A stretch of 64,000 nucleotides of DNA. It comes from Tetmemena sp. SeJ-2015. Lineage: Eukaryota; Ciliophora; Spirotrichea; Sporadotrichida; Oxytrichidae. The notes beneath the pieces were generated by a model that saw only the letters and a program-made list of their open reading frames with translations, had not been told where the DNA came from and searched no databases. The position numbers were made by a program, and so were the translations under genes. The stretch covers positions 1-64,000 of the forward strand of contig JAJKFJ010021601.1 of the NCBI GenBank assembly GCA_027382625.1, written 5' to 3'. Within the stretch, counting starts at the first letter, position 1. The number at the start of each line of letters is the position of its first letter. This document shows, piece by piece, positions 1 through 10,399 of this stretch.

Positions 1-97
1 AAAATTTTTTAAAAAAAAAAGGAAAAATTTTTTTAAAAAAAAAAAATTTGATTTTTTAAAAAAAATTTTTTTTTTTCAAAAAACTTTTTAAAAAAAA
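1..97. repeat. A/T homopolymer-rich window edge
   Basis: This stretch is almost purely alternating runs of A and T, up to about 12 bases long, unlike the mixed AT-rich spacers elsewhere. It may be natural low complexity or an assembly-edge artefact. No gene or telomeric C4A4 repeat is visible. Confidence 0.6.
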
Positions 98-567
98 GTG
101 AAAAAAATTTTTGAAAAGAATCATGCTTCGATTTATATTAAGTGCCTTAGCAACTTTATCCTTCTCCTTTTCAATTTTTTGTTTCAAGGCTTCGCTTGCT
201 TGAGCATCAGTTTGTTGCGAAATACTGATTTAAAGAGTTTTTCCTCTTGGCTGCGGAAGAAAAGTCGCAGCTTGAATGAATTTAGACTCGATTGTAATAA
301 CTGGAGCAGTTTCTCTCACTAAGAGAAGTTTTAGGTTGTTTAAGTCGGATTTGGAAGGTTCGCACAGTTTCAGGTCTATACTAGAATCATTGAGGACGTC
401 TTTCATGGAGGCGAAGCCTTATTCCTGCTGATTCAACTAAACCTTATTTTTCAATTTTTAGGCAATTTCATCCTCCTTATCCTTCAGAGCTTAGGGCTAC
501 TTGTAATCATCATTCAGGAGCAACAAGGCTTTCTTTGTTTTCTCGTCCATCTCAATTTCCTACTATA
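80..567 (-). CDS. Uncharacterised Gln/Lys-rich protein, copy 1 (partial)
   Basis: Reading TAA/TAG as Gln, the minus strand is open from about 567 to the window edge. An ATG lies at 550 (MDEKTKKALLLL...), just after an acceptor-like TTATAG, so it may be an internal exon. A conserved block (QQEQGFASMK, then IDLKLC, LLL and TAPV) recurs in the gene at 10.4-11.5 kb, which makes the two paralogues. The end of the frame (EALKQKIEKEKDKVAKAL) looks like a short coiled coil before it runs into low-complexity sequence. No family was recognised and the function is unknown. The 5' part seen in copy 2 is not visible upstream here, so this copy may be truncated or split by germline-specific sequence. Confidence 0.6.
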
Positions 568-1167
568 AGTTAAAATTAGAGACATCATTTTTAAAACTAA
601 GAGATTAATTCTAATAAATAGAGATTCAACTTAGTTAAATGGAAAATTTATGGAAATTAAATAGGTTATAAGTCTATAAATTGATTTAGGAGAAGTTGAA
701 GTGACACAAGTTAAATGTTTCTTATAATCATTAATTCATAATAAAATTATAAAAAATTATAATCTTGCTCAATTTACAATTATAAGAGAACAAATTTTTG
801 AAGAGAGCCAAACGAGAATTTGAGAGCTCCCTCATATCTTGAGCAATGCTATAAATATTTTATAAAAGAGAAGCCAGTATCAACTCCAAATATGCAAATC
901 TCTGTTTATAATTTTAACCAATCAACCACCACCTTTTTAATTATTTTATCTTTTCTAATTATTAATTTTCCATAGATTTTCTTTCCTTAAAATTTAAAAC
1001 TGGAAAAGGAAATTGTTCCAGTCAAATTAAGTAAAGGGATCCTGATCTATCTTAAATGTTGGTATTCTGTCGATATCCAAATGTTTCTAACTATCTACCC
1101 ATATAAATTTGAATGAAAATTGTTTGTAAATATCATCTAAATGGGATTGCTCTCTACATATTTAACT

Positions 1168-1371
1168 ATGAATGAAGAAGAAGTTTATGTGAGAATTGAA
1201 CAGATTATTAGCGCGAAATTGCTGAATACATCTCCATCCTCTATCGCTAAGAGTTAGCTTGATTAGGCCTCCTCGACTAAAGAGTAATGTGCAATTAAAA
1301 ATATGTTTAAACTCTTGAAAATACAGATTAATAGTCGAAGGAAGGGCTGGCACAATTCAAAAGCTATCAGA
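1168..1371 (+). CDS. Possible N-terminal exon, unknown
   Basis: An ATG at 1168 opens a frame beginning MNEEEVYVRIEQIISAKLL, with plausible composition for about 70 codons when TAA/TAG are Gln. Beyond about 1400 the frame becomes AT-rich and protein-like character fades. It could be the first exon of the kinase remnant at 1.87 kb, but no kinase N-lobe motif (glycine loop, VAIK) is visible, so the link is only positional. Low confidence. Confidence 0.35.
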
Positions 1372-1663
1372 ATTGATCCTTAGATATAGCACTAAATAAA
1401 TATAGAAATCTCAATTATCATTCGTGTTGTAATTACTCAATCGTTCATGATTTAACGGTCAGATCAATTCTCACAAAGTTTTAAATAAAGTTCTCTAATC
1501 AGTCTATATCTATAAAACTAAACCATTATCAAAATCATTTATATTTAGCTGGTACTTCTTTCTCTTTGAATAAAAGGTTTATTTCACTTAATATATAAAT
1601 GAAATGATATAAATTTCAAATCAAATTAATAAACTCATGATTTTTTATTTAAATTCATTTTAA

Positions 1664-1825
1664 GGTATATTTGAGGTCTTCTTCTCTCAACAATTTTTCT
1701 ATCTTTTCAAGTAAGTTTTTCTAAAACGTTTCATTCTATTGATTCATCTAATCAAAGCTTTCCACAATTTTGTTATAGACTCCGTCATTTGAAATTTGAG
1801 AGTTATTCTAATTTTCACTCTCATT
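1664..1825 (-). CDS. Short coiled-coil exon or fragment
   Basis: The minus strand encodes about 55 residues with a clear heptad-like pattern, including NKIVESFDQMNQQNETFQ and KNLLEKIEKLLREEDLKYT. There is no start codon at its 5' edge and the frame reaches TGA at its 3' edge. It lies between the plus-strand pieces at 1.17 and 1.87 kb, so it may be an orphan or inverted gene segment. Unrecognised. Confidence 0.4.
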
Positions 1826-1868
1826 AAAAACTCAAAATATCTAAAATGATTTGAATCATATGCTAATT

Positions 1869-2400
1869 AAAAATTATCAGCACGAGGCGCAGCAAGTACT
1901 ACTGCTATCTCACTGACCTCGTTAGAGGAGTGATGGAGTTGCATGAGTTGGGATTCGTGCACAGAGATCTCAAGCCAGAGAACATCATGATAAACTTTGA
2001 ACCAGTCAGAGCAACTGTCATAGACTTCAACAGAGTTGTAAGAAGAGAAAACATTGAGGAAGCATCGGTGCAAGGAACTGCAGCTACTTCCCATAAAAAC
2101 AGACTTGGCTCAACGGTTCAGTGCAGTGGGACATTTGGTCTTAGTTGCAATCATACTTGAATGCGATATGAAACCAGAGGAATACTATAGTGTGAAAGTG
2201 AAGATGATGCAATATAATTCGCAAACAAGACATTGTAAGATAGACAAAGGGATCAGAACCTTTGAAAAAGTTAGAGAGTAATATTCAAGCAACTTATGAA
2301 ACCTAACACTCAGTTACTGAGATAGAGGAAGCACTTAAGGTTTTAAATTCAGAGAATATGAGACAGACGTCAAGGTCACCTTCCTAGAAGACTTTAGATT
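1869..2400 (+). pseudogene. Protein kinase C-lobe remnant
   Basis: The segment encodes a recognisable Ser/Thr-kinase core: [10 protein letters not shown] (catalytic loop), then VIDFN where DFG is expected, then YFPQKQTW and DIWS (subdomains VIII-IX), and LVAIILECDMKPEEYY. These blocks sit in three different frames. The shifts between them (near 2080 and 2132) are too tight to hide an intron or IES, so single-base indels are the simplest reading. No N-lobe is visible in the preceding 700 bp. The DFN in place of DFG and the frameshifts suggest decay, though sequence error cannot be excluded. An acceptor-like TTATCAG precedes the segment. Confidence 0.6.
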
Positions 2401-2422
2401 GCCTGTTTAGGGTTAAAATTTA

Positions 2423-2482
2423 GCATGATTATAAGTATTAATAAAGAAATTAATTATACACAACTTATTTTCACTTTCTTAT
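2423..2482. repeat. 60-bp direct repeat, copy 1
   Basis: This copy starts GCATGATTATAAGTATTAAT and is identical by eye to 3233-3292, which lies 810 bp downstream in the same orientation. It follows the kinase remnant directly. Confidence 0.9.
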
Positions 2483-2782
2483 CATATTATGGGGTTTTAT
2501 TGTTAGTTTATTATATGTTTGTCGATGTAAGTTATATTTTATTTTGAGGCTAGTCATCTGCTTTAATTGTTGTCTAGTTTGAGTATAAATTATTATCGAA
2601 TTAAAGTTATTAAAATGATATATAAAATATAATTAAATCTTTTTCTATATTAAAAAAATTAATCAATAATGCACTAATTAGATTCAAAATAATTTCAAAT
2701 CTGTATGAAATAAGTTAGCGCCTAGTTTACTTTACTATTTCAATAAAATTTAGACTTTAATTATAATTAATGGTTTTAAAAA

Positions 2783-3156
2783 ATGGAGATTTGTAATGAG
2801 GCATTTGGAATGACTCAAACACTCTTTTATTTGCAGCTTGTTCCATTGACATTCAAAATATATTATACGTTCAGCCCAGATTTTTCAAAAACTCTTCATT
2901 CTCCTTCTGTAAAGCCTGGATGAATTAGGACGAACCTTTCGTCATCTGTATTAAAACTTGGTACTGTAAGCTCTCCTTGTCTGCCGATTATTGCGAGAAA
3001 AATTTAAAACAAGGTAATTTTACTTTATTAAATCCCAAAATTTTAGGGACTGTTCTCGATATACATGCTAATCATATAAATACTAAGGATTATGTGTTAT
3101 CTCAAAAGAAGTAATTAATTTTTTAATTGGATAAATCATCTGGCTATTACAACTGA
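2783..3156 (+). CDS. Small cysteine-rich protein
   Basis: The start is ATG at 2783. Two GT-AG introns fit (2793-2836 and 3014-3046), and TGA at 3154 closes a protein of about 100 residues. The exons read MEISCSIDIQNI, FSFCKAWMNQ, CIKTWYCKLSLSADYCEKNL and VLDIHANHINTKDYVL. Cysteines are spaced through the middle (C...KAW, WYCKL, DYCEK), which could be a small metal-binding or disulfide protein, but no family was recognised. A diverged copy lies at 11731-12000. The gene sits inside the interval bounded by the two 60-bp direct repeats. Confidence 0.6.
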
Positions 3157-3232
3157 AAAGGATGACTACATCAATACCTTAGAGTCAAAGATAGGTTATG
3201 TAGTTATTTTTGAGTAATTTCGCGTTTGACTC

Positions 3233-3292
3233 GCATGATTATAAGTATTAATAAAGAAATTAATTATACACAACTTATTTTCACTTTCTTAT
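3233..3292. repeat. 60-bp direct repeat, copy 2
   Basis: Identical by eye to 2423-2482. It ends 18 bases before the start codon of the gene at 3310. Confidence 0.9.
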
Positions 3293-3309
3293 AATATCGT
3301 TCTGTTAAC

Positions 3310-3733
3310 ATGTTTAGTTAGTGTGAAGTAGAAATATATTAGCACTATTTATTCTAAGACTATTAATTAGGTGACTTAAATGAGAACTCTCCAGTTAGCA
3401 CTTTCAACTTTGAGAACAAGTTTGAACACCAATATTATCTCCCCACTGTTCTTTTTTATACATGGAGAGGATTTAAATTTGGGGCTTTGCTATTTCTTAT
3501 GATTATATCCCTTGCTGCTCAATTAAAATACACTAGTTTGAATTCAAAAGGTAGAAAAATTTTTAATTTATATTTCAAATAAGATTTTGATGTATATGAA
3601 GTCTCTAAAGTTTAAATTTTAATAAAAATATTTTTTCCCCTAAGAAATAGTTGGAGGTGCGTCATCTCAATTTGCGTTAGCCAATAAAGGTGGTTAATTG
3701 TTAGTTGGAGTTACGTTACATTACTATGCTTGA
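3310..3733 (+). CDS. Small single-TM protein
   Basis: ATG at 3310 opens MFSQCEVEIYQHYLF. A hydrophobic helix (GALLFLMIISLAAQL) follows near residue 65. A GT-AG intron of 100 nt (3551-3650) joins it to VGGASSQFALANKGGQ, ending LHYYA and TGA at 3731. The total is about 107 residues. The size, the single helix flanked by YTWRGFK and the small C-terminal tail are reminiscent of small mitochondrial inner-membrane subunits, but that is only resemblance. In-frame TAA/TAG codons (as Gln) occur on both sides of the intron, supporting the code assignment. Confidence 0.65.
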
Positions 3734-4630
3734 AGTTTATACACTATTTAATCCGCAATTTATTAGCTTTAATGAATAAATTACGTCATAAATGACAATT
3801 ATTAAAATTATTAGATCAATCTTCAATTAAGTGATAGTTAAAAAGCAAATTAATTATAAAGGAGAATGGATCAAGATATCTGCAGCATATATTTTATTTG
3901 TATATGAAATTAAGAAGAGTCTCTTTTTTAATCAAATTATTAAATCAAATCTATTGTAAGAACAGTTCTCGCGATATAAATACTCTTAAATTTTATCTTT
4001 TAATAGAATTTTTAAGCTAACACTTCAAACCTTAAAATTTCCTTGAAAAAGATGAAAGAAGATTAAAAATAACTTTTTTAAAAAAATTCAATTAGCATTA
4101 AAAAAAAAGTAACTCAGGAATTAAAAGTTAATAAATTTTTTCTCATAATACTTAAACTAAAAATTTTACACTATATAAAAATATATTAAAATCAAAAAGT
4201 CAGCTAATTTCAAAAGATAGTTCAATAAAGATCGCTGGCTATTTTATTTGTTTAAAAGCTTTTTTTATTAAATTATTATGCTCTAATATAAAAATTTTGC
4301 ACATTATTGGGACAATGAAATTTATAATAGTATGATTTTCTCTTATCAAAGGATATATTTTACTTTAACTCCTCAAATCTATAGTATTTAAATAGAGATT
4401 TCTATTTATTAGGGAATTGATTCCTCCATATTGCCTCTCAGGGTAATAAATGTTTTTCATATTAGATCTTTGTAAAAAACTGTCTCCTAAATATTGATTC
4501 TAATTTTGGAAAGAATTTTACGTTTAATTTAAAGTCTCTTGATAATCTAAATAACTGGAACTAGCATGTCTATTTGCTAATAAATTTCTGAATTGTTCCC
4601 AGTCTTCGCCTTGTCTAGTTTATCTTAAGT

Positions 4631-5233
4631 ATGGATCAAAACGATTTTCCCTCCCACTTTAAAAATCGATGGATTAATTGTTTCTATGATGATTTCTTTC
4701 AAGTTGTAGTCCTTATCTGACTAATTACTAGTTTTAGTTTTAGCTAAGCCTACTTAATCTACTATTGCCAATTTATGGAAGAGTCTTTTTAGAAGAATCC
4801 ATTTTCTCCTCTTCAAGAAGTGGATTTTAGCTTTACTCAAAATCACCATCCCCATTTTTCTCTGGAGTCTTGTATACTTCTAGGTGATTTTGAAGCTTTT
4901 TAACAAGTTAATTTAACTCTAAATTTTAGGAGTGGCGAGTTGATTAGGGCTAATAAAAAGTTCTCTCTTTTTTATTTGTATCTATGTTCGGCAATTTAAG
5001 ACCAATTTTAGAAAAACCAGAATTGGTCACATTTGGACCATGCTCGTATTGATTAACAGAGCGAGCTATGCGAGAATCAAACGAGTTTCTTATTCTGGCT
5101 CGATTTGTTCCTATTGATAAATTTAATAGTAAAATAAAATAGTCATTCCTAAGAATAAAGATTTATATCCAAAAAATAAGGAGAATTAATGTATCATTGG
5201 AGTCTTGCTTTGAGCTAGCTGAAACTTTACTGA
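4631..5233 (+). CDS. Uncharacterised membrane-associated protein
   Basis: ATG at 4631 opens a frame (MDQNDFPSHFKNRWINCFYD) continuing to TGA at 5231, about 200 codons. A hydrophobic stretch (QVVVLI...LITSFSFSQAYLIYY) contains one in-frame TGA, which probably means that part is an unrecognised IES or intron edge rather than a sense codon. Downstream lies a region beginning FSPLQEVDFSFTQNHHPHF. No family was recognised. It is convergent with the zinc-finger gene, whose minus-strand frame approaches the same 3' end. Confidence 0.45.
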
Positions 5234-5239
5234 CACCAT

Positions 5240-5959
5240 ACACTAAGGCTTCTGATTCATGAACTCAATCTTCCTCTTCTTCTCCTCTTGCTTCCTCTTT
5301 AGTTGAACCTAGTCAAGGTATCGTGCTTGCCTCTTAGCTGGAACACCATCTTTAAAGTTTCTTTATCCTCAATTACAAACTCAGCCATGTGCTTCTTCTG
5401 TTTCTTGAGGAAAGCAGAGTGAGAGAATGTCTGCTCACAAGTTGAGCAAGGATAGCGACCGTCCACTTTCTAATGCTTCATATAGATCTTAGGTTTGTCT
5501 GAGTGGACTTCCTTGATGTGCCGCTTGAGGCTCGTATTTTAAAATATAATTTTAGATAATAAAGAAAGTTATGTAAAAATATTTTAATTATAAATATTAT
5601 GGAATTTAATTATTAAAGCAACCTTAGCTATATTTAGCCTTCCCCATCGGTTTATGATAGATCTTCTCTTGAATTTTGCCTTGAGACTTAAGTTGAATGA
5701 ATCTTTTTCTTTTGATCTAAAATTTGGATAATTTGAGGCAAAATATTTTTAGTCAAATCATTTAGGACTTCTTCATTTGCTTGTAAAATAGAAATTTTTC
5801 TCTTGCCCTTTTTAGACTTTTTCTTTTTTTTGCCTAATATTGGTCTATCTGCATTTGCAGCCTCTCGATAGTCAACGGTATCGAATTTTTCTAAAATTGA
5901 AATTCAGTAAAATTGATAGTACAATAATAGGGATTCTGGTTGGCGTATTTAGAATACAT
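5240..5959 (-). CDS. C2H2-type zinc-finger protein
   Basis: Minus strand, ATG at 5959 (MYSKYANQNPYY). A 32-nt GT-AG interruption follows, then a Lys-rich segment (GKKKKKSKKGKRKISI). After an AT-rich gap (about 5540-5620) come SLKRHIKEVHSDKPKIYMKH and a finger-like CSTCEQTFSHSAFLKK ending in KH. The C-terminal tail is strongly basic (KRKQEEKKRKIEF). One 11-nt direct-repeat-bounded insertion at 5349-5364 must be removed to keep the frame. The pattern suits a nuclear nucleic-acid-binding protein. The first half of the N-terminal finger is not resolved, and the 3' end near 5240 is approximate because no TGA was found in the immediate tail. Confidence 0.55.
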
Positions 5960-5973
5960 CTGCAAGCTATTGC

Positions 5974-7190
5974 TTAAAGAGCATAAAATTCAAAAATACA
6001 TCCTCAAATAATTTCAAAAATTTGGACATAAAAAGAATTTAAAAGAAAATTATAATAAAATTAAATAATTAAGAACTTTTTTTAATTCTTTCTTTCAAAA
6101 AATATATAAAAAGGCCTTGTTTGATAGAAGAAATCTATGAGTATATTCTTCACTCATTAGAACCAGAGATCTCTATTTAAGCATTTTGAAATAAAAATAC
6201 ATTGCCAAATTACCAATGAAATTTTTTTCCAGAGAATATTGAAAGATAGATTAAAAAATAGTCATTCATTTGCAGTAAATTTAAAATTCTTTATATATTA
6301 TTATTTTAATTTTTTTCTCCCACAAATACTTATTGATAGAGAGTTAAGATATCAAATAAAATAATTTAAAGTAACATTTAGCAAAAATAAAAAAGATACT
6401 AGAGCTAGTGAATCCCTAAGAGACAAAATCATAGAAAATAGGTCACCTTAATAACTTAAAATGTATCTTTTTAAATATAATAAAGAATAATTTTATACAG
6501 AAAATTAGAATTTTAAAAGTAGTTTATACCCTGAAAAATCAAGAATCGAATTTTAAATAGGATTCAATTGCAAAATATGACAATTTATTAATATTTTCTT
6601 ATTAGAAGTTTTATTAATCCTTAAGATATCAAAATTTTAATGCTCATCTTTTTATTTAAGAGAGTGATAATTTCTATTATGCTATTAGAAGAAATTTATT
6701 CTCTCAGCATTCTTGTGCAATTTTAAATATGAAAAATTTAATTTCTATTTTAAAATATAATAGTTTTGTTAAAGAGTTGAGTTGATTAATTCTAATGCTG
6801 AATTGTTACTAATTTAAATATCTTAATGAATTTCAATCAGCACATTAAATTCAGATGCGAGAAAGAATTGTAAAAAAATATATATTTGCTCTTTAAAAAT
6901 CTTCTACAATAAATTCTATATTAACTAAATTTAAGATTATGATTTAGCTTATAAATTTAAAAGGTAATTCCTTTGAGAAAAAATTTGCAATAAGAATTAA
7001 TTAGTAATCCTGGATTTGCAATTTATTATATTTGTCAAGTTTTGTGGAAAGAGAATTAAAATTATTTATTACAAGTAGGCACGAAATACGTTTTAAACTT
7101 GCTTTTAAGCATCGAAATATATATCATAAACCCAAAATATGTCCCTAAATCAAATAAAAGGATAAATTATTCATCAATAAAATAAAGCTT
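5974..7190. other. AT-rich region without recognised genes
   Basis: About 1.2 kb of very AT-rich DNA. Frames remain open for stretches only because TAA/TAG are sense codons. No motif, repeat or biased codon pattern was recognised on either strand. Confidence 0.5.
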
Positions 7191-7890
7191 TGAGATAAGA
7201 AGCCTTATAACCTTTAAATATACATAAGAGTTTAAAAGAAAATCGTAAAAAAAATATTTGAAATGCAAAGATAGAAGAAACTAAAATAGCTAGATTTTAG
7301 AAATCAAGACATATATAAACTACTCATATCTTTAAACTTATTAATTTTTACATGTCGTAATTTTTCCATAGCCTCAAATCTTTGTGCAAGTACACTTTAA
7401 ATTACTTCCTCGTCAAAGTTGTCATTTTCATCTTAATCGTAGTTGTGACTTCATTCTCTGCCAGTAGAAGAAGCTGAAAAAAACTTTGATTTTTCAGCGT
7501 TAGATTTGGAATAACTTATGTTGACTACAAGTTTACACTATTAACTTTTAATAGAGAACAGATGTTTTTCTTGTCTTGTCTATCTTTCTCAAAACTCGGT
7601 ATACAAAACTCAGTTTAAAACAGTCCTCCTTCTACTGCCAGATACTGAAGGTACAACTACGTTTAAGATATGATGAAGATGACTTCTATGACGAGAAAGT
7701 AAGTTTGAAGGATAATTGCACTACGATTTAAGGATATGGAAAAAATTAAGACATATATAAATAAATAAGTTTAAAGATATGAGTAGTTCACATATCTCTT
7801 GCCTTCTAATATCAAGCCATTGTATTTTCTTCTAGCTTTGCATTTCTACAGTTCTTTGACGATTTTTATTTAAATTCTTAGGTATATTAT
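7190..7890. repeat. Imperfect inverted repeat, about 280-bp arms
   Basis: The left arm (about 7200-7480) and right arm (about 7620-7890) are reverse complements with scattered mismatches, centred near 7550. The best-matching stretch pairs 7308-7370 with 7733-7800, sharing TAAGTTTAAAGATATGAGTA after reversal. The left arm carries the 3' end of a minus-strand frame, while the right arm is a decayed plus-strand copy of it. This is an inverted gene-fragment duplication rather than a simple hairpin. Confidence 0.8.
7304..7475 (-). CDS. C-terminal exon of unknown protein
   Basis: An acceptor-like TTTTTTCAG at about 7477 precedes a minus-strand frame reading NYDQDENDNFDEEVIQ, then SVLAQRFEAMEKLRH, ending SSLYMS and TGA at 7304. 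It is acidic then helical, typical of a protein tail. One TGA near the exon start suggests the true splice or IES junction lies slightly further in. The mirror copy at 7629-7800 retains DEDDFYDEKV but loses the frame. No family recognised. Confidence 0.45.
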
Positions 7891-7962
7891 TTCCTTTTTC
7901 TAATAGATATCAGTTGAGGTTCTATGAATGTTTAAAGAGGAAGTTTAGAAATAATTATTTCC

Positions 7963-9076
7963 TCAAGGAATGTTATTTTTGAGAATGAGTATGCCATATG
8001 GTCTAACATCATCAGGAGTTTTTGCAATCCAAATTTCGTCTTTAGGAATCCAAACTCCCTTAGGATTGACTCGGCACTAGAATACTAGTTTATTTTTAGT
8101 TTTCTATCCATATTCAAATTCACAAGTGTAGCCAAGTGCAGTGTTCAAATCTGGAGAAACGTATATTCCTCTCCCAACTTTTTCATTATTATTTCTTGTG
8201 CATTAGTGTCCTAAATACGCATGATTTCTTCCTACTTAAAGACCGTCTTAAAAAATGAATTCCCTTTTATTCATTTAAAGTCTTTAACTATGTTGGAAGA
8301 GGCTTCAGCCATTAAAACTGGGTCAGCTATTCTCACGCCGTGGTAGGCGACATACCACTCGTCGGGGTTCCCATCGCAACCGAGCCATCTCATATTTGGG
8401 TATTTGTTTTGGACCTTTAAACTAATTTATTATAAGAGACTAGTGAATTAAAAAATTGTAATTTTTATTTTAATTAAATTTTTTGAAGAATGAAAAACAA
8501 TTTTCAAAAAAATCTAATTTATTATCTAAGAATAAGAAGAAGCCAAGACAATAATTTTTAATAAGCAATTATGATCAGTGTCTGATAAATAAATTCCTAT
8601 TAAAGTCTGCTTTTTCCTTTTTAGTTAAATTTATTACAACTCTAGAAATTTTATGAGAACAAAAAAGCAGATGTCATTATTCATAAGAAAATATGGATAT
8701 TGGATTTTCAGTTTACATTATCAAATTTAAGGCTCGCAAGTCTTTTATATTTATTTATAATTTATTGCATTTGTTTTGAATTAAAAAATAGAGCTTTCAT
8801 TAAAACAATAAATTCTATAAAAAATATAAAATATGTTAATTTGATTTATTATAATAAGACCTTGAGGCCGATTCTGTGCCATTCTGAAGGTGGCTGTTTA
8901 TAGTCTTTTTAATCGCCTTTAGGGCCTCTCTTAAAAACTTAAGAGTTGAAACTGTTCATATCTCCTCTATCATCAAAATCTTCAAGGCTCAATTTGAATG
9001 CGAAATTAATATTCTTGGCCTAAGCATTTATTTTCTTTTGTCTTAAAGTTTCTGCTATCTTAGTGCTACTATTCAT
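7963..9076 (-). CDS. ART/PARP-like-fold domain protein
   Basis: ATG at 9076 (MNSSTKIAETLRQKK) and TGA at 7963. Two pointer-bounded segments (8412-8863 and 8245-8284) must be removed. Then the order is PPSEWHRIGLKV, WLGCDGNPDEWYVAYHGV, GLQVGRNHAYLGHQC, VGRGIYVSPDLNTALGYT, CRVNPKGVWIPKDEIWIA and DVRPYGILIL. The H-G, GIY and A..Y spacing resembles the ADP-ribosyltransferase fold, and similar domains with WYVAYHG and RPYGI occur in many protist proteins. Whether it is catalytic is not known: a candidate late acidic residue (DEIW) is present, but assigning it is guesswork. About 250 residues, with no extra domain seen. Confidence 0.7.
8245..8284. other. IES, pointer GTCTT
   Basis: GTCTT at 8245-8249 and 8280-8284 (35-nt spacing) bounds an AT-rich piece. 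Its removal converts a frameshifted, TGA-containing stretch into NIVKDGLQVGRNHAY on the minus strand. GT-AG splicing does not give this product. Confidence 0.8.
8412..8863. other. 446-nt IES with pointer GACCTT
   Basis: GACCTT occurs at 8412-8417 and 8858-8863. Removing one copy plus the intervening AT-rich DNA joins LKV to QNKYPN in frame within the ART-like gene. It also satisfies GT-AG ends on the minus strand, so a long intron is the alternative. It is far longer than the other interruptions in this window and contains only a spurious open frame. Confidence 0.6.
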
Positions 9077-9099
9077 TTTATCATTTTGCCAATTTAAGA

Positions 9100-10390
9100 A
9101 AGTCAAAGTTATTCCCCTCATAATATTATTATGTCTTTAATTTAATTTTTCTTTAATTCAAAGAAAAAACTAGTAAATATTACAATGAAATAAATTTAGT
9201 CTTTTTTTTCCTTCCTTTATTTGCGCTGTTCGAAAACAGTCTTAAATAATTGAAAAAAATTATAGTTTAAGTAGTATTATGTGATTAAAAATTTTAAAGC
9301 TCTTCTTTATTAAAATGGCTTAGCTAACTTCTAAAGTTTATTTTTAGCCTTCTATATTTTATTTGAGAAATTCCTAAAGATAAAACGATTAAATATAGAT
9401 AAATTTATTTTCTAGAAAAATTATACAAGAAAATTATAAAATACTTAATCTTAATTTATAATTTGGGATTACAAGATTTTCTTGTTCTGCTTTACTTTTT
9501 GATAAATAAAAATTTCTGAAATTTATGAAATAAAATTTTCGTATTTAATAGTTTAAATTTATTTTGTGCAAATTAAATCAAGATAATTTAAAATTTAAAA
9601 AATTTGTAAAGTTTGTTATTTTATGAAAAAAATGGAAAATCGTAAATAGTTTATTCTCAAATAAATGTGTAAATAATTCAAAATATCAGTCATTTATTTC
9701 TATTTTTAATTAAATCTTTCATTCCAATAAATATATAAAATGAGAGGAGAGAGGCGGGTTTAAAAATTGAAAGATCTCATTAATAATAATTATTTTTTTG
9801 CCAAATCTAACAAAACTTCATTCAGGAAATCCAATTTGCTCATTCTTATATTATTGACAATTGTAGAAAGTTTAAAGTGAGATTGACTAATTGCTTTATC
9901 TTTTCCCTAAAATAAAGACAGAGACTGTGAAACTTAAATTCCCAAATTGAAGTTAACTTGCATTAGCAAAATATTTTATGACTTTCAGAGAAAAGAAAAA
10001 TGAACATTTCAAGAAATAAATTTAGAGTAGGATGAAAAGATTGAAAAGAAACTTTAAAGGATGCAAAACTAATTAAATATATCAAATTCACATAGCAATC
10101 TACTCTAATACTTACCTGCTACCTATACTTCATTAAAATTGTATTTTTGAGAATAAAATTTACTATTTTTCATTCTTATTAATCATATATTGTCCATATC
10201 TTTAAAAATATTTTAATGCTTGCTAATTATTGTTTTATAAACATATATTAAACTATAATTTTTGCAACTAGAATTTGCTTAGGATTAATATTAAGAGCAA
10301 CAGCAATTTTCTGGATTTCCTTTTCGATAATTTATTAAATATTTATGCTTTGCTTATATTATAAAATATGATTTAAATATCTAGTTCCCT
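9100..10390. other. AT-rich spacer
   Basis: About 1.3 kb of AT-rich DNA between two minus-strand genes. No coding pattern, repeat or motif was recognised. Confidence 0.5.
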
Positions 10391-10399
10391 TAGCGCCTA

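Noticed and set aside
8245..8284. Homopolymer sequencing errors as the cause of frameshifts
   Set aside because: Single-base fixes worked superficially here and at 22.17 kb, but removal of repeat-bounded segments fits exactly and repeatedly. Error remains possible only for a few sites (2.08 kb, 16.33 kb, 48.49 kb).
8700..8903. Plus-strand ORF MDFQFTLSNLRLASLLY
   Set aside because: It lies within the 446-nt interruption, is AT-driven in composition and has no motif; the end of the frame is antisense to a real exon.
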